The position numbers and the translations under genes were made by a program. A stretch of 64,000 nt of DNA, from NCBI GenBank assembly GCA_022036555.1, contig CM039128.1, positions 2,790,049-2,854,048 on the forward strand, given 5' to 3'. Source of the DNA: Microstegium vimineum. Taxonomy: Eukaryota; Streptophyta; Magnoliopsida; Poales; Poaceae. Under the pieces are notes generated by a model, which was given only the letters and a program-made list of their open reading frames with translations, made no database searches and was not told where the DNA came from. This document shows, piece by piece, positions 47,027 through 58,970 of this stretch (position 1 is the stretch's first letter; each line of letters begins with the position of its first letter).

Positions 47027-49386
47027 TCCCCTCCTTGATAAGCACCAGCTTGCCCCCAAGTTGGAGCTCGTGGAAAGCGTTGACGAAGGGCTTCGACATC
47101 TTCCCAAGTAGCAAGCGTAGAGGGCAACCCAGACCATTGAATTAAAACCTGAAGACGAACATCAGACCCTGTAGTGGCCACCCGCTTCTGAAGGATGTGT
47201 TCAGGGACCTGCAATCCAGAGAAAGAAACTGGTAATGGTGCGGCGGTATGAGCAACAGGGATGGCGGCCTTCAGTTGAGATACATGGAACACTGGGTGGA
47301 TAGCGGACTCCGCTAGTAATTGTAGTTTGTAAGCCACCGTGCCAATGGTTTCCAGAATCTGATAGGGTCCGAAGAAACAATAAGCCAATTTTTGGTTAGC
47401 GCGTGGCGCAACCGAGGTCTGAATATAGGGCTGAAGTTTAATGTAAACCCAATCACCAATCTTGAAGACACGCTCAGTGCGTTTCTTATCAGCTTGAACT
47501 TTCATACGGTTCTGAGCACGGGCCAATTGTTGCTGAATCAGAGCCTGGATCGTGGTTTTCTGTTGCATCCACTCAGCCAAAGATGACACCGACCAAGCTG
47601 TCGTTGCGTCAATGCCCAGTTGGCGTGGCGAGTGTCCATACAAGACCAGGAAGGGGGATTGTTGTAACGACGAATGCCAGGTGGTGTTATACCAAAACTC
47701 TGCCAAATGTAACCACTCAAACCATTTGGAAGGCACCACATTTGCAGAACAGCGTAGGAAAGTCTCCATACACTGGTTCACTCGCTTGGTTTGGCCGTCA
47801 GACTGCGGGTGATACGCAGAACTCATGCGGAGTTCGACGCCGGCCAAGCGGAACAACTCTTTCCACAACTGACTGGTGAAGATGTGGTCACGATAGGAGA
47901 CCAGAGCAGTCGGTAATCCATGGAGGCGATATATGTGTACCATAAAAAGCTTAGCAACCGAAATGGCCGTAAAGGGATGCTTCAAGGCTATAAAATGGCT
48001 GAACTTGGAAAAGAGATCCACAACAACCAAAATGCAATTGTAACCATGAGAGTGGGGTAGACCTTCAACAAAGTCAAGGGAAATCACCTGCCAGGCCGCC
48101 GACGGAGTCTGAAGCGGTTGCAGCAATCCAGGGTATCGCACCCGTTCAGGTTTGGCCTGCTGACAAACGGGACAGCTCTTAACGAAGCTAGTAACATGCT
48201 TCTTGAGGCTAGGCCAAGCAAATAGCGATTGAATACGCTTTAGAGTGGCTGGAATCCCCGAGTGCCCGCCTAGAGGGGAGCTATGCAGTTGCGCAATTAA
48301 CTGTTGTTGCAATGATGTATTGTTGCCGACCCAAATGCGGGTTTTGAAACGAAGAACTCCATCCTCCAAAGTAAAGTGTGGTACTGCTGTTGCATCCGTA
48401 GCGAGCTTAGTGAGAAGGAGCTTAGCATGGGGATCCGACTGATAGCCTGCATAGAGGTCCGCGCACCAAGAAGGTGTGACAACAGACAGAGCAAAGCAGG
48501 AGTTGTCCGTATGTTGACGTCGCGACAGGGCATCGGCGGCGCTGTTGTCAGTTCCCTTTTTATACATAATGCAATAGCACAAACCGAGAAGCTTAGTGAA
48601 AACCTTTTGTTGCCATACTGTATGCAGTCGTTGATCATTCAAGTGAACGAGTGCCTTCTGGTCGGTGTGGATTTCAAACTCGGCGAGTTGTAAATACGAG
48701 CGCCATTTCTCGACATCAACGAGAATGGCCATATATTCCTTTTCATATGTGGACAGGCCTTGTGTCTTGATGCCCAACGGTTTACTGATATATGCGAGCG
48801 GATGACTAGACTGTAACAGCACCGCACCCACACCCTTCTGACAAGCATCCGTTTCAATGGCAAAGGGCTTGGAGAAATCTGGAATACAGAGAACAGGAGC
48901 CGAACATAAAGCCTGCTCGAGAGCCTGAAAAGCAACCTGATGATCAGAAGTCCAAACAAGCAGGGTGTGCTTCTTGAGCAGATCAGTAAGTGGTCTTGCA
49001 ATGATGGCGAAATGTCTGACGAACTTCCGATAAAACCCAGCGAGGCCCAAGAACCCACGTAATTCCCGTGTATTGGTCGGAGTTGGCCACTGTTGAACGG
49101 TAGCTACTTTGTCAGGGTCAGTATGTACCCCGTGGGAACTCAGAATATGACCGAGATAGTGAATTTGTTGTTGAGCAAATTTGCACTTGGATAGTTTGAC
49201 AATCCAATGGTCTTGGTCAAGAAGACTGAACACAGCGTGCAAATGTTTCAAATGCTCCTCATAAGTGGAACTGTAGACCAAAATATCATCAAAGAATACC
49301 ACGACGCACTGGCGTAGTAATGGAGCTAGAGTCGAGTTCATCGCTCCTTGAAAGGTACCGGGAGCCCCTGATAAACCGAATGGCAC
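46912..49386 (-). pseudogene. gypsy pol, 3' part: RT end, RNase H, integrase, chromodomain
   Basis: Open for 824 residues, beginning within reverse transcriptase (MPFGLSGAPGTFQ; catalytic FFDD in VVVFFDDILVYS). RNase H follows (IETDACQKGVGAVL), then the integrase zinc finger (HSSPLGGHSG, CPVCQQAK) and core (VISLDFVEGLP; AYHPQSDGQTKRVNQ). The second catalytic position reads SYRDHIFTS where the family has SDRD, so the aspartate is replaced by tyrosine and integrase should be dead. The C-terminus carries a chromodomain-like stretch (LIQWSGLPSTLATWED) and a basic Arg/Pro-rich tail coded inside the 3' LTR. The frame is severed from the upstream RT part by a frameshift near 49430. Confidence 0.9.
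47027..47036 (-). other. polypurine tract of the gypsy element
   Basis: On the minus strand AAGGAGGGGA directly precedes the LTR start TGTCAGCAACC, the standard plus-strand priming site. Confidence 0.85.
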
Positions 49387-49388
49387 TA

Positions 49389-50711
49389 CTATGAACTCGT
49401 AGTGGCCAGCATGTGTGGAGAATGCCGTTTTGAACTCTCACCGGATTGTAAACGAATCTGATGATAGCCAAAATGTAAGTCCAAAATAGAGAACCACTTA
49501 GCTAAGCCCAGCTCATCAACTAACTGATTGAAAACTGGGATGGGGTACACTGACTTGACTGTCATGGCGTTGAGATAGAGATAATCGACACAAAAACGCC
49601 ACGTACCATCCTTTTTGTGCACTAACAAGACCGGCGAACAGAATGGAGAAGAGCTGGACTGAATGAAGCCTTTATCGAGCATTTCCTTGACTTGCTTTTC
49701 AATTTCATCCTTCATTGTTGGGGGATAGCGATAAGCACGAACATTGACTGGAGAAGCCCCCTGAACCAACGGAATGCTGTGATCACAAGCCCGAGGTGGA
49801 GGTAGTGTAGATGGTGCAGTAACAACTGTGGGAAACTGCTGCAACAATGTTGTAATGTCTGGTGCAAAGTCGAGGTGGGAAGCGGAACCTTCGGGTGCTG
49901 CGACTGTCAATAGCTGAAACACCAGATCAGACTCCAGAGGTGTTGTTAACCCTTGAAGGAAAACACTAGAACCATCAATTGGCAGAGATAGCCATTTTGC
50001 TTGCCAATGAATGTGCATTGGGATGTACCGTTCTAACCAATCCATGCCTAACACCAAATCATACGAGTCCAGATGCAGGATGTAGAGATCATGCTGGAAA
50101 GGTTGACCATCCAGAACAAACTGACAGCCTGTGATCACGGATGTGCAGCGCATCAATTGCCCATTAGCGATTTTAACAGAGGCATTGAAGGAAGAACGCT
50201 GCAATTGTGGTAGCACATCTGCGACAGATGCGGCCAAGAAGGATGCTGAGCTGCCTGAATCAACCAAAACGACAACTGGATGACCATGAACAGTTCCCTG
50301 AAATTGTATTGTCCGTGGACCATGAGACCCCATGCGCGCATCAGGTGAAATTGCCAGCAACAATTGCTCGGCCGCTTCTTCAGAATGTTCAGATGAAGCT
50401 TCTTGAGGAAACAAATCCAACAACTCCTGCATAACATGGAGCTGAATGGCTTGCGGACACTTGTGCCCTCTGAACCACTTCTCAGCACAACGGTCACACA
50501 AGCCTTGTGCACGGCGATACTGTCGTAATTCAGACAGTTTGTCCGCGGATGCAGGAAGAGCTGTATTGGGAGTAAGGCTTGGCTCCGGTGGCTTGTCAGC
50601 TTGAGGAGGGCGAGGTAGGGGTAGCGCAGTCCTCGGAACATTCTTGAATCCCGACCGGGGATATTCAGTGGTCTTCAGAGGTGTAGACACCTCTTCCTGC
50701 AACAAGGCCAA
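49389..50711 (-). pseudogene. gypsy gag zinc knuckle, protease and N-terminal RT
   Basis: Open for about 440 residues. It has a Cys-His knuckle (CDRCAEKWFRGHKC), an aspartic protease active site (VVVLVDSGSSASFLA) and the first RT blocks (SPVLLVHKKDGTWRFCVDY, LDLHFGYHQIRL). The frame is lost after ESSK, where RT continues in another frame downstream, indicating a single-base indel near 49430. The protein should have begun in gag; its present opening reflects a second frame change near 50720. Confidence 0.88.
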
Positions 50712-52012
50712 GGAATACGCAGTATCGACGTTTGGGGATAATGCATTGCGACCACAGAGAGAATATCAAAGCGAAGCCCATCGACAAAACGAGTAGTATA
50801 AGTATGCATATCGGGAGTGGCAGTGTAAGCTTTGAGCTGATCAATGAGAGATGAAAAACGTTCCACATAATCAGTGACAGTAGTAAGCTGACGGATGTGG
50901 AACATTTGCTAAAGCAAGGTGTCGTGCTGGTTACGTGCAAAGCGATCCATAAGCATGGTGCAAAATTCAGTCCAAGGTATGAGGTGAGTGGGACGGTCTA
51001 GGGACTGAATCCAGCGCTTAGCGGCGCCATTGAAATGCATACCCGCAACCTTAACCCACAGATATGGAGGTACCCCATACATGTCAAAATAGTCCTCTGC
51101 TTGTGTGATCCACAGTTTAGTGGTCTCACCATCAAAGGTGGGGAAATTGAATTTTGGCAAACGGTGGGTGTTGTAATGGTTGGTGTCAGGTGGTGGTGGA
51201 TTGGGCTGCAACTCATGACAGGGAACAACAGGAATAGACATATGAGGATGGGCGATCATACCATGCGCCGGGGAATGGAAGTGGGAGAACTGTGTCCCAA
51301 ATCCATCCACCCGTGTAGTCAGGGAAACGTCGTGCCCGCTGGGCCGAGCAGCCATGTTTGCCGCAGGTGAACTCGCGGTGGCTTGCTCCACAACCACCAG
51401 ATCATGAGAAAGTAATCCGGCTGAGGCTGATGGATTGTCGAAGATGGATCTATCCATGTACTTGGTGAGCTTGTTCATCTTCAGTTTGAGGTCATCGACT
51501 TCACCCTCCGAATCCTGACGCCATGATTCCAGGGACCCGGTCGCTTTCACCACTGCATCGAGGCGTAACGTATGGCGATTGTAGAACGTGGTGATGAGCT
51601 CGGACTGACGGATCTCGGAGTCGGTGATGCGGCGTTCCCAGTTGAGATCGCACTCAACGATGCGCTTGGTGAGGTAGACGTCGGCGTCGGCGAAGCGCTT
51701 GGTGATGGCGTCGTCGGCGTCGACAAAGCACTTGGTGAGGGCGCTGTCGATCTCGCCGAGGCACTGCTCAAGGTGGAGATCGTTGTCGACGAAGCGCGCA
51801 TCCAGCTTGCGGTCGGCCTCAGTGAAACGCGCGTCCCACTTGCGATCGGACTCGGCGAACAGGAGATGCATCTCATAGAGGATAATCTTCGAGTCGGGGT
51901 TCATGGTGCCTCGGCTGCGAGCAAAGCGAGTGTAGTGCGGATGCGGCGGCGGTGGTGGAGGAGGTGGAGGGGGTTTTGCCTGGCGTCGAGAAGCAGGATC
52001 CAGGACGGCCAC
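50675..52012 (-). pseudogene. gypsy gag, capsid part
   Basis: Starts MAVLDPASRRQ at 52012. A repetitive acidic/basic helical stretch follows, with several near-copies of the motif [FA].DAD..[IL]TKR[FI] (about 51600-51850), then the gag domain with PTFDGETTKLWITQAEDYFD and WTEFCTMLMDRFARN. A TAG stop lies at 50909-50911, after which the frame continues (VTDYVERFSSLIDQLKAYTA) until a frameshift near 50720. The phase changes mean no full gag-pol can be made. Confidence 0.85.
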
Positions 52013-52138
52013 ACCACGAATCGGATCTGTCGCTGCTGGGAATTACGGAGATCGAGGATCGAAGTAGCGAACCGAACTCGCGACCCGGGGCGGTGCAACA
52101 AGTCAACAATCCGTGGGAGAATCGTGGAAATCGAAACT

Positions 52139-52150
52139 GATCTGATACCA
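52139..52150 (-). other. primer-binding site, initiator tRNA-Met type
   Basis: Two bases inside the 5' LTR the minus strand reads TGGTATCAGATC, matching the plant tRNA-iMet 3' complement TGGTATCAGAGC at 11 of 12 positions. Confidence 0.85.
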
Positions 52151-52152
52151 AA

Positions 52153-52450
52153 TGTAAGCAGTAGCTAGGATTGAATTGGGATGGAGGAGTAAGTAGAGGT
52201 AGTTGAGATGAATCCTTGAGACAGAGGAAGGTTTAATTCGATTACAAGAATTCTGTAATATGTTTGATAGCCTCTCTCTCCTCTCTCTCGATATTTCTTA
52301 TACTCCAAGCTGATGGCCTACGCCAGCTGTCCGACTCAACTCCACTCTAGGCCTTGGTTCCTAGGATTGGGCCGACGTCCCCGCGTGCTTCGCCTTGGCT
52401 CAGGCCCAGGTACGTCGTTCTTCGTTGTAGTCGTAGCAGGGTTGCTGACG
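52153..52450 (-). repeat. 5' LTR of the gypsy element (298 bp)
   Basis: Same length as the other LTR. The outer end reads GCTGACG instead of GCTGACA, so the terminal CA has mutated. Nine differences in 298 bases (about 3%) indicate an insertion that is not recent. Confidence 0.93.
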
Positions 52451-52497
52451 TTCCTCTATTCTAAAATAGAAGCTGCTTTGATTTTTTAGTACATATA

Positions 52498-52757
52498 TTT
52501 TGCCCTGTATCGGAAATAGAAGACGTTTAGGACAGCGACACGATCTTCAAAACACAACTTTGACCCTTTGTTTTTATAAAAATATTTATGGAAAAGTGAT
52601 ATATGTATACTTTTATGAAAATATTTTTCAAGACAAATCTATTCATATAATTTTTACATTTGCAAACTCAACAATTTAAAAGTTATAGATGATTTATATT
52701 CCCAATGTTTGACTCAAACCTTGTCTAAAACGTCTTCTATTTCCGATACGGAGGGAG
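52498..52757. mobile_element. inner Stowaway-type MITE (260 bp) nested in the outer MITE
   Basis: The right end CGTCTTCTATTTCCGATACG followed by GAGGGAG is the inverted partner of CCTGTATCGG followed by AAATAGAAGACG on the left. TA flanks are at 52496-52497 and 52758-52759. The left terminus is eroded (TTTTGCCCTG instead of CTCCCTCCG). Confidence 0.8.
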
Positions 52758-52948
52758 TACATAGTAAATTTTACGTACCAAAAGTTAAAGCAGTTTATAA
52801 TTTGAAACGGAGGGAGTAGTAATGTGATGCGGGAGGACCTCTAGCATAGTGTTTTTGCCGGTCCAGTGTCTAAAGATGCTCATAATATGGTTGTGTGCGT
52901 GTGTGTGATGTGTTTACAGGTGTGAGTGTACGTGCACGTGCTTGTACT

Positions 52949-53012
52949 GTAATCCTGCTTATTAGATCATCTACTAGACGGTAATCCTGCTTATTAGATC
53001 ATCTACTAGACG
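52949..53012. repeat. perfect 32-bp tandem duplication
   Basis: The unit starting GTAATCCTGCTTATTAG occupies 52949-52980 and is repeated without mismatch at 52981-53012. Confidence 0.95.
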
Positions 53013-53239
53013 GTTTTAAACGTTTTTAAGTAGTCCAACCGTTTAATTCGCGGTTTAGGATCTAGTATAGGATAGGACATGGGCGGCCTTTGTTTATACC
53101 CTTGTTTAAATGGACTAAGTGCTATTAGGTCACCGCCTAGCTGCTCAAACAAAATATGTGATTCATGTCATGAACCAATGAATAATCATCTGAACTGGTA
53201 GCTCGCATCACCTAAAATCCCGCTCAGTCCCTTTGGAGA

Positions 53240-53384
53240 GGGGGCTAACCTAGGGGTGTAAACAATGGACCTTCAGGTTAACCTCCAAACCTCTTTAGTG
53301 CAAATATTTTCAATGAGTAGTACAAATATTTGCACTAAAGAGATTTGAAGGTGCACTAACCTTCTCCACCCCTAGGCTAACCAA
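53240..53384. mobile_element. fold-back MITE (~145 bp)
   Basis: The central arms (53291-53309 and 53324-53342) are a perfect 19-bp inverted repeat around a 14-base loop. Imperfect pairing extends outwards to GGCTAACCTAGGGGTG on the left and CACCCCTAGGCTAACC on the right. No reading frame. Class is uncertain, since no clear target duplication was found. Confidence 0.75.
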
Positions 53385-55344
53385 ACAAGATCATCCGTGG
53401 ATCTTCACGAGCTACTGTACTAGCCAACACTGCTGGAGTACAGTGGCGGAACACTTTTGCAGTTCGACTTTTCGCAGACGACAAGCTTTTCCCTTTTCTG
53501 GCTCTCTCTCTCCCCTTGTCACAGCAGAGTCATCACTGCAGGCTGCAACGCAATCACCAGTGAATCATTGCGTCAGAACCTTTGGCCTTTGGGCTGCATC
53601 TGCATGTACATGTACTTGCTTGATCTCGGTCCTTCGTCCTGCACCTTCGGTTTTCAGTTTCAGTTTCATCATACATACGCTGATCCCGTGATTCCAACAC
53701 CACATGTGTTAATGATGCTCCATCTCCATGTTTCAGAGTTCAAACACACAGCATGCCAGCCATTATATCAGGACCAGGACCTCGAAACAAGCATCATCAG
53801 CTGACAGCTGCGAGGTTTAACCCACAACACAGCAGCATAAGTCCTCGTTTTCTCAGAGGCAACACACGGGAACAGAGCAGCAGTATGAGTAGAATACTCC
53901 AGAGTAGCTAATTAGTTCTCGAGCAGCTCGACGTTCCTGGATTCGGACGCCTGGTTCGCTTTCTGTCTACCAAGCATTACTACAGCATTCCTTCACATCA
54001 GAACCCAAGATAAAAAAGCAACCAAAAGAAAGAAAAAAAGCAGGGGGGGGCGACGTAAACCAACCAAGTAACCAACTAATCCGCCATTATTATTCAAGCC
54101 ACCAAAGAAATTCGTCGCCAGCAGCAGCGGCCCCCATTCGTCGTCTGAACAAATCCCAAGCAATGCCTCCACCTGATTGAGCTTATCCTGCTAAAAGGCC
54201 AAAAAAAAGAGAAGGAAATCAGTCAGCAAAGCAGCAAAAGCAAGCGCATATGGGGGGACTTTTTTTTAACTTGCAATCGCCCTGGGCATTGGGCAAGACA
54301 ACCAAGGGCCCTTCTTTCTTTACTTGCAAAGCGAATACTGGGATGGGTGATGCGGCCATAAAGCAGAATTGCTTCATGCACTTGAATGAACTCATTCATT
54401 CATGCGGAAGGGCATCTAACCTCCTTCCTCATCCTTGAGAGTCCAGAACCAAGAACTGCACACCACCCTTTTCAGTTTTTTACTTCATGATTAAGCATCA
54501 AGTTGGGGCTAAGGCATCCCCACGCTCACACATCCCCAACAATTCCCACCATAATTCTGCGGCTTTTTTCGAGCAGAATCAATACCCATGGAACAAATTC
54601 AATCGAAGGGAAGGGATGTTTTATTCTTATTCCACGATACAAGCAAACTGTAGAGAGCAAGTGGTGGATATGAACAACAGATGCTCCTTTGATGTTTTAC
54701 TAATTTATTACAGTCTACAGAAACTCTCTCATGGGAGAGATACACTTCTTTGAATGTGCTCAGCTACAGAAGCTTCAAAATTTCAAAAACTGAACGGCAG
54801 CAGAGCTTTCCACTCACAAAATATTTTAAAGAGAATTAGAGAGCGAAGGCACAAAACACGGCAGGCAGCTATAAGGAAACACACAAGTCAGGATGGTACG
54901 TAGATGGTAGTGGGAAGAGCTAAAAGCTTCAATATAAAAAGTGAGAATGCAGAGAAAGCAAGCCAGAGGCGCCTAAGATTTCCAAAAACCAACACGGCAT
55001 TATTAAAGACAGACCACCACAAAGCAAAGCCAAGCATAGAATACAAATAGACACAAGGAGCAAACCCCTTGAGGAGGCGCATGCACAGTCATCAGGATCA
55101 AAAAGCTCTGTCCAAGGCAAGAAGAAAAGAACTCACTCACCCTTGTTGCACCAGACCACCCAGAGAAGCTCCACTCAAACCAGTAGAGCTGGGACACGCC
55201 AAAACCAGGAGCATGACCCAGTATCATCAATCATAGCCACATCATATAAACCAAGCACAGATCGAGCACACGAAGAACAAACACATCAAGAGCAGACAAA
55301 GACATCAAGAGCTAGCAGGCAGCAGAAACTAACAGGCGTCGAAG
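53385..55344. other. intergenic and 5' region of the tetraspanin gene
   Basis: No gene is supported. The last few hundred bases should include the tetraspanin promoter and leader. A G-run (eight G) lies near 54043. Confidence 0.5.
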
Positions 55345-56745
55345 ATGTACCCTTACCGCATGAGCAACGTGATGATCGGCTACCTGAACCTGGCCACACT
55401 CCTCGCCTCGATTCCGATCATCGGGGCGGGGCTATGGCTGGCCAAGAGCTCCACCACCACGTGCTCGTCGATCCTGCAGACGCCACTCCTCGTCATCGGC
55501 TTCGTCGTGCTCCTCATCTCTCTTGCTGGCTTCGTCGGCGCCTGCTTCCATGTCGCCTGGGCGCTGTGGCTGTACCTCGTCGCCATCATCCTCCTTATCG
55601 CTTTCCTTCTTGGGCTCACCGCGTTCGGGTTTGCCGTCACGGCAGGAGGCGGAGGCACACAGGTGTATGGTAGGCCTTACAGGGAGTACCACATCACTGA
55701 ATACTCCTCGTGGCTCCAGAAGCACATGCAGGACATCAAGTACTGGCGCCCAGCTCTCGCCTGTGTGGTTGGGTCCAAGGCCTGTCCCAAGATTGAAAAC
55801 TGGACTCCCATGGATTACCTCCAGCATGATCTCACGCCAATACAGGTCTGCACTTTACCACTGATCTATTCTATTACCTGTTCATTTATCTCTGTGATTG
55901 CTTCTGAATTCTTTCAGTATTCATAGTGCAACCAATCTCTATTCTGGTAAAACCAAATTGTCTATTGCTAGTATTTTCAGTATTTCAGCAGACTCTACCT
56001 TCTACAGCTCTAATGCACTGCAACTCTGAACTTGTGAACTATCCTGCAGTCCGGCTGCTGCAAGCCACCAACAGCATGCCAGTACAGTGGAGGCATGCCT
56101 GTCGGGGCGCAGGATGAGGACTGCTACCGGTGGAACAATGCCCCAGACATCCTCTGCTACCAGTGCAACTCGTGCAAGGCCGGTGTGATGGAGCAGGTCC
56201 GCCAGGACTGGCACAAGATCTCCGTCCTCAATGTCATCGTGCTCGTCGCTCTCATCTGCATCTGCTCCTGTGGCTGCTGCGCCTTCAGAAACGCTCGCCG
56301 CTCTGTGTCTGAGTACCCATACGGGGTAAACCAAATGTCCAAGATAAACCCACGCTGGGACTACTACTGGTACTCTAAGCAAAATAGTTCAGTTGTTTAC
56401 TCCCTTCTTTCCCCATTTACCACCACTTTCTCGTAAAATTGATTTCATCACTGAAAATGTAAAAACTATATAGGCAAAAAAGGATAAGGTAAGGAAGAAA
56501 CAATCCCATGACCAAAAGAAAACATCAATCATTATGAAGTTATTTATTATCAAGGATAAAGGAGACAGTTTTCTATTGCGTCGCTACGCTCATCGCAACT
56601 ATAATTATTCTTTTGCAGTTGCAGTATATATATACATATCCCAGCTTTTACCCCTATTTGTTTTCTATGGTTTTTAACACTGCTTTGTGGTTTTGTTTGC
56701 TGTAGGTGGCGATGGTTCCGTGGTAGAAGAGAACAGCTCTACTAG
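55345..56745 (+). CDS. tetraspanin, TET5/TET6-like (3 exons)
   Basis: Exons 55345-55845, 56050-56369 and 56706-56745 join in phase to 286 residues. Four membrane segments lie at about 10-32, 46-68, 72-98 and 242-265. The large extracellular loop (about 100-240) has the plant tetraspanin signature SGCCKPPTACQYSG at about 168 and paired cysteines (DEDCYRW, CYQCNSCKAGV). The short cytosolic tail ends in an aromatic/basic string, PRWDYYWWRWFRGRREQLY, partly coded by the tiny third exon. Length and tail match Arabidopsis TET5/6. Family role: organises membrane microdomains and vesicles at the plasma membrane; TET5/6 restrain organ growth in Arabidopsis. Reading through intron 2 would give a different short tail. 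Intact. Confidence 0.94.
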
Positions 56746-58970
56746 GCTAGCTCTAGCTTCTCAATGCTTGTATGATATTTTGCTCCTATCTTCTATCCAA
56801 AAGATAATAACACTTGAGAGCTGTGTTAGCCACTCTATTTGTTACAAGTTGTACAGCTTCTTCCAGGTCTGCATAATTAAGCTTCTGTAGATATTTGAGT
56901 TAAGAGGAGACTAAGCCATGAAGAAAAGAGATGCCTAGTTTTTCCAATATGGTAGCCAACATTGTATCATGTAGAATTCTATATGGTGAATTCAGGACAG
57001 AAGTGACTCCATGTGTATGGGGAAACAAAACCACACAAGCAGCTCTGCCTATTCTACTGTTGGTGTGACTTCTATATTTTATTATATGTTCTGGACATGG
57101 CTACCTTATGATATGATAACAATGGATTCCCTACACTGAAGTTAAATTGGAGACAGGCTATTCAGTAACCATGGAATTTTGATGCAATTAAACCTTTCTT
57201 CACTGTGCAGCATAATTGAATGATTTTCTGCATGATAACCTAGATGAAAACTTCATCCAAGATGTATGAAACACACAAATAATTTCCATTTGAATCGAAC
57301 TGTTGTACATTCCACAGCATAACTACTAACTGCTCCCAAGTCCTAACTGTAACTGGATGTGTCTCCAAAAGCTCATTTCTGTTCATTTAGAACTCCAGGT
57401 AATTCATCTACAACAGTTTGGAAACATATTCATGGGAATTCCAACAATAAACAATTTTCATCACATAATACAAAATACACACACAAAAAAAAAGAATCTC
57501 ATGCAAGCATAATCACTCACGGTGATCAGAATATATTCACATTTGACCTTTTATTGCACGCAAAATTTGGTATCAGATATGGTACAGCAATTTGTTTTCA
57601 ATCAGAATAACACAACCCCAATCACAAAGTGAGAATCTCAAAAAGGTGCCAATGGCTTATTGGACCAGATGTGTCTCCAGGTCTGAAATAATCTGTGTTT
57701 TGAAAGCCAAGTATCCTGTGATCCACGTCAATTTAAAAAGTCTAGCAAGGAACATGCTGGAAAGAATGACTGTGTCATCCATTCCAAACTGGACATATGA
57801 ACTACAGCTACAGTTCTTATCCATTGCAAATTCTGAACATAACATTGCAAGAAACTAGTGTTGGGAAGGTTTTTTCTAGCCATCCCGTTTTTATAAAGTT
57901 TTCCTTTTCCCTCTCTTCATCAAATGACACGCAACTCTCCTGCGTTGTTCGAGAAAAAAGTAATAGTCTAAAATGTGGAACCCATGTAGCCCCAATAGAG
58001 AATGATTTAGAGCAGTAGGAACCTGAACTCAGCTGAAACTTTTTACTTCTAGTAAACTGTTATCTTCAAGTTCAAAGTATTGAAAACCACTCAATAAGGT
58101 TTGAAAAGTTCGTATTTGATTGAAACTAACCGTTTCAAAGATGCCTAGAACAGTAGAACCCTTGAGGATCCATCATGCAACGCTGTATTGAGGCCATCAG
58201 AGATGTACTAGTAGTTTCTAGACTAGTTGGAAGCAGACAAGGCAGGCCATGTTGCTTTCATGGATGTAAAAGGAGCAATTTTCCAGTTGAGGTCAGGCCA
58301 TGCAAAGGGCATTAGATCTTTTTGTAGCAACCACACGCAAGCATGAACCAAAATTGTCAAGGAGCTACATTTCGGAGAGGTGAGATAGGAGTAATGCAGA
58401 CAGGAATTGAGATATAATGAAGAGTGCCACTTGTGATGACTGGAGACAGTGGAATACCAAATACCAATCTGCATCACGTTCATACATGTCTTTCTTTTAG
58501 AATCACAAGTTCGCAACCATCATTAAGATATTTTGCAATCCAATGTAAAATTGTAGCCAATACATTAAAAGTTCAAAACTGTTGGAACAGATGACAGAGG
58601 TAGCTGGGAAGAACATAGTAGATTAGCAAGCATTAGTTGCTTCAATACTGACAGTAACTTCATACAAAATTCTGTGACATGGGATATGTGTGCCAAAACT
58701 ATATGTTGCAGACAACAGTCATTTCAGGTGTCTAGCACACAAAAACCATCACATCACTTATTCTAAAGACATCAAAGTAAACAAACTCCAACGTGGACTA
58801 ATGAAAATTGTATTAAAACTAGTTCCAGCATTTGATATTACTGTTGAAAGAAGTGGTACAAATAGTCTTCCATCACAATTGTTGTGACATTCTAGACTAT
58901 GTGGGAAAAGGGGGAGAAAATAGAGCTGCAGAAATAAGTTAGACGCCTTGCCATTTTCCAGAGCAGCTCC
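56746..58970. other. intergenic; no gene seen
   Basis: 3' untranslated regions of the convergent tetraspanin and the downstream minus-strand gene, with AT-rich unique sequence between. No mobile-element signature was recognised. Confidence 0.5.

Larger units (their letters stand above)
46729..52450 (-). mobile_element. Ty3/gypsy chromovirus-type LTR retrotransposon (5.72 kb), decayed
   Basis: Two 298-bp LTRs bound a minus-strand gag-pol. The primer site matches initiator tRNA-Met, the polypurine tract adjoins the 3' LTR, and the target duplication is TCCCT (46724-46728) with TTCCT (52451-52455), one mismatch. The integrase ends in a chromodomain. The short LTRs and domain order fit the Reina-like chromovirus group (family knowledge). 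Frameshifts and stops make it non-autonomous today. Confidence 0.93.
46723..52816. mobile_element. outer Stowaway-type MITE, split by two later insertions
   Basis: The left end survives only as CTCCCT at 46723-46728. The rest continues at 52451 (TTCCTCTATTCTAAAATAG) and ends at 52816 with TAATTTGAAACGGAGGGAG, the inverted partner of the start. TA flanks it at 46721-46722 and 52817-52818. Paired inner words are AGAAGCTGCTTTGA and TTAAAGCAGTTTATAA. Removing the LTR element and the inner MITE leaves about 110 bp. Confidence 0.75.
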
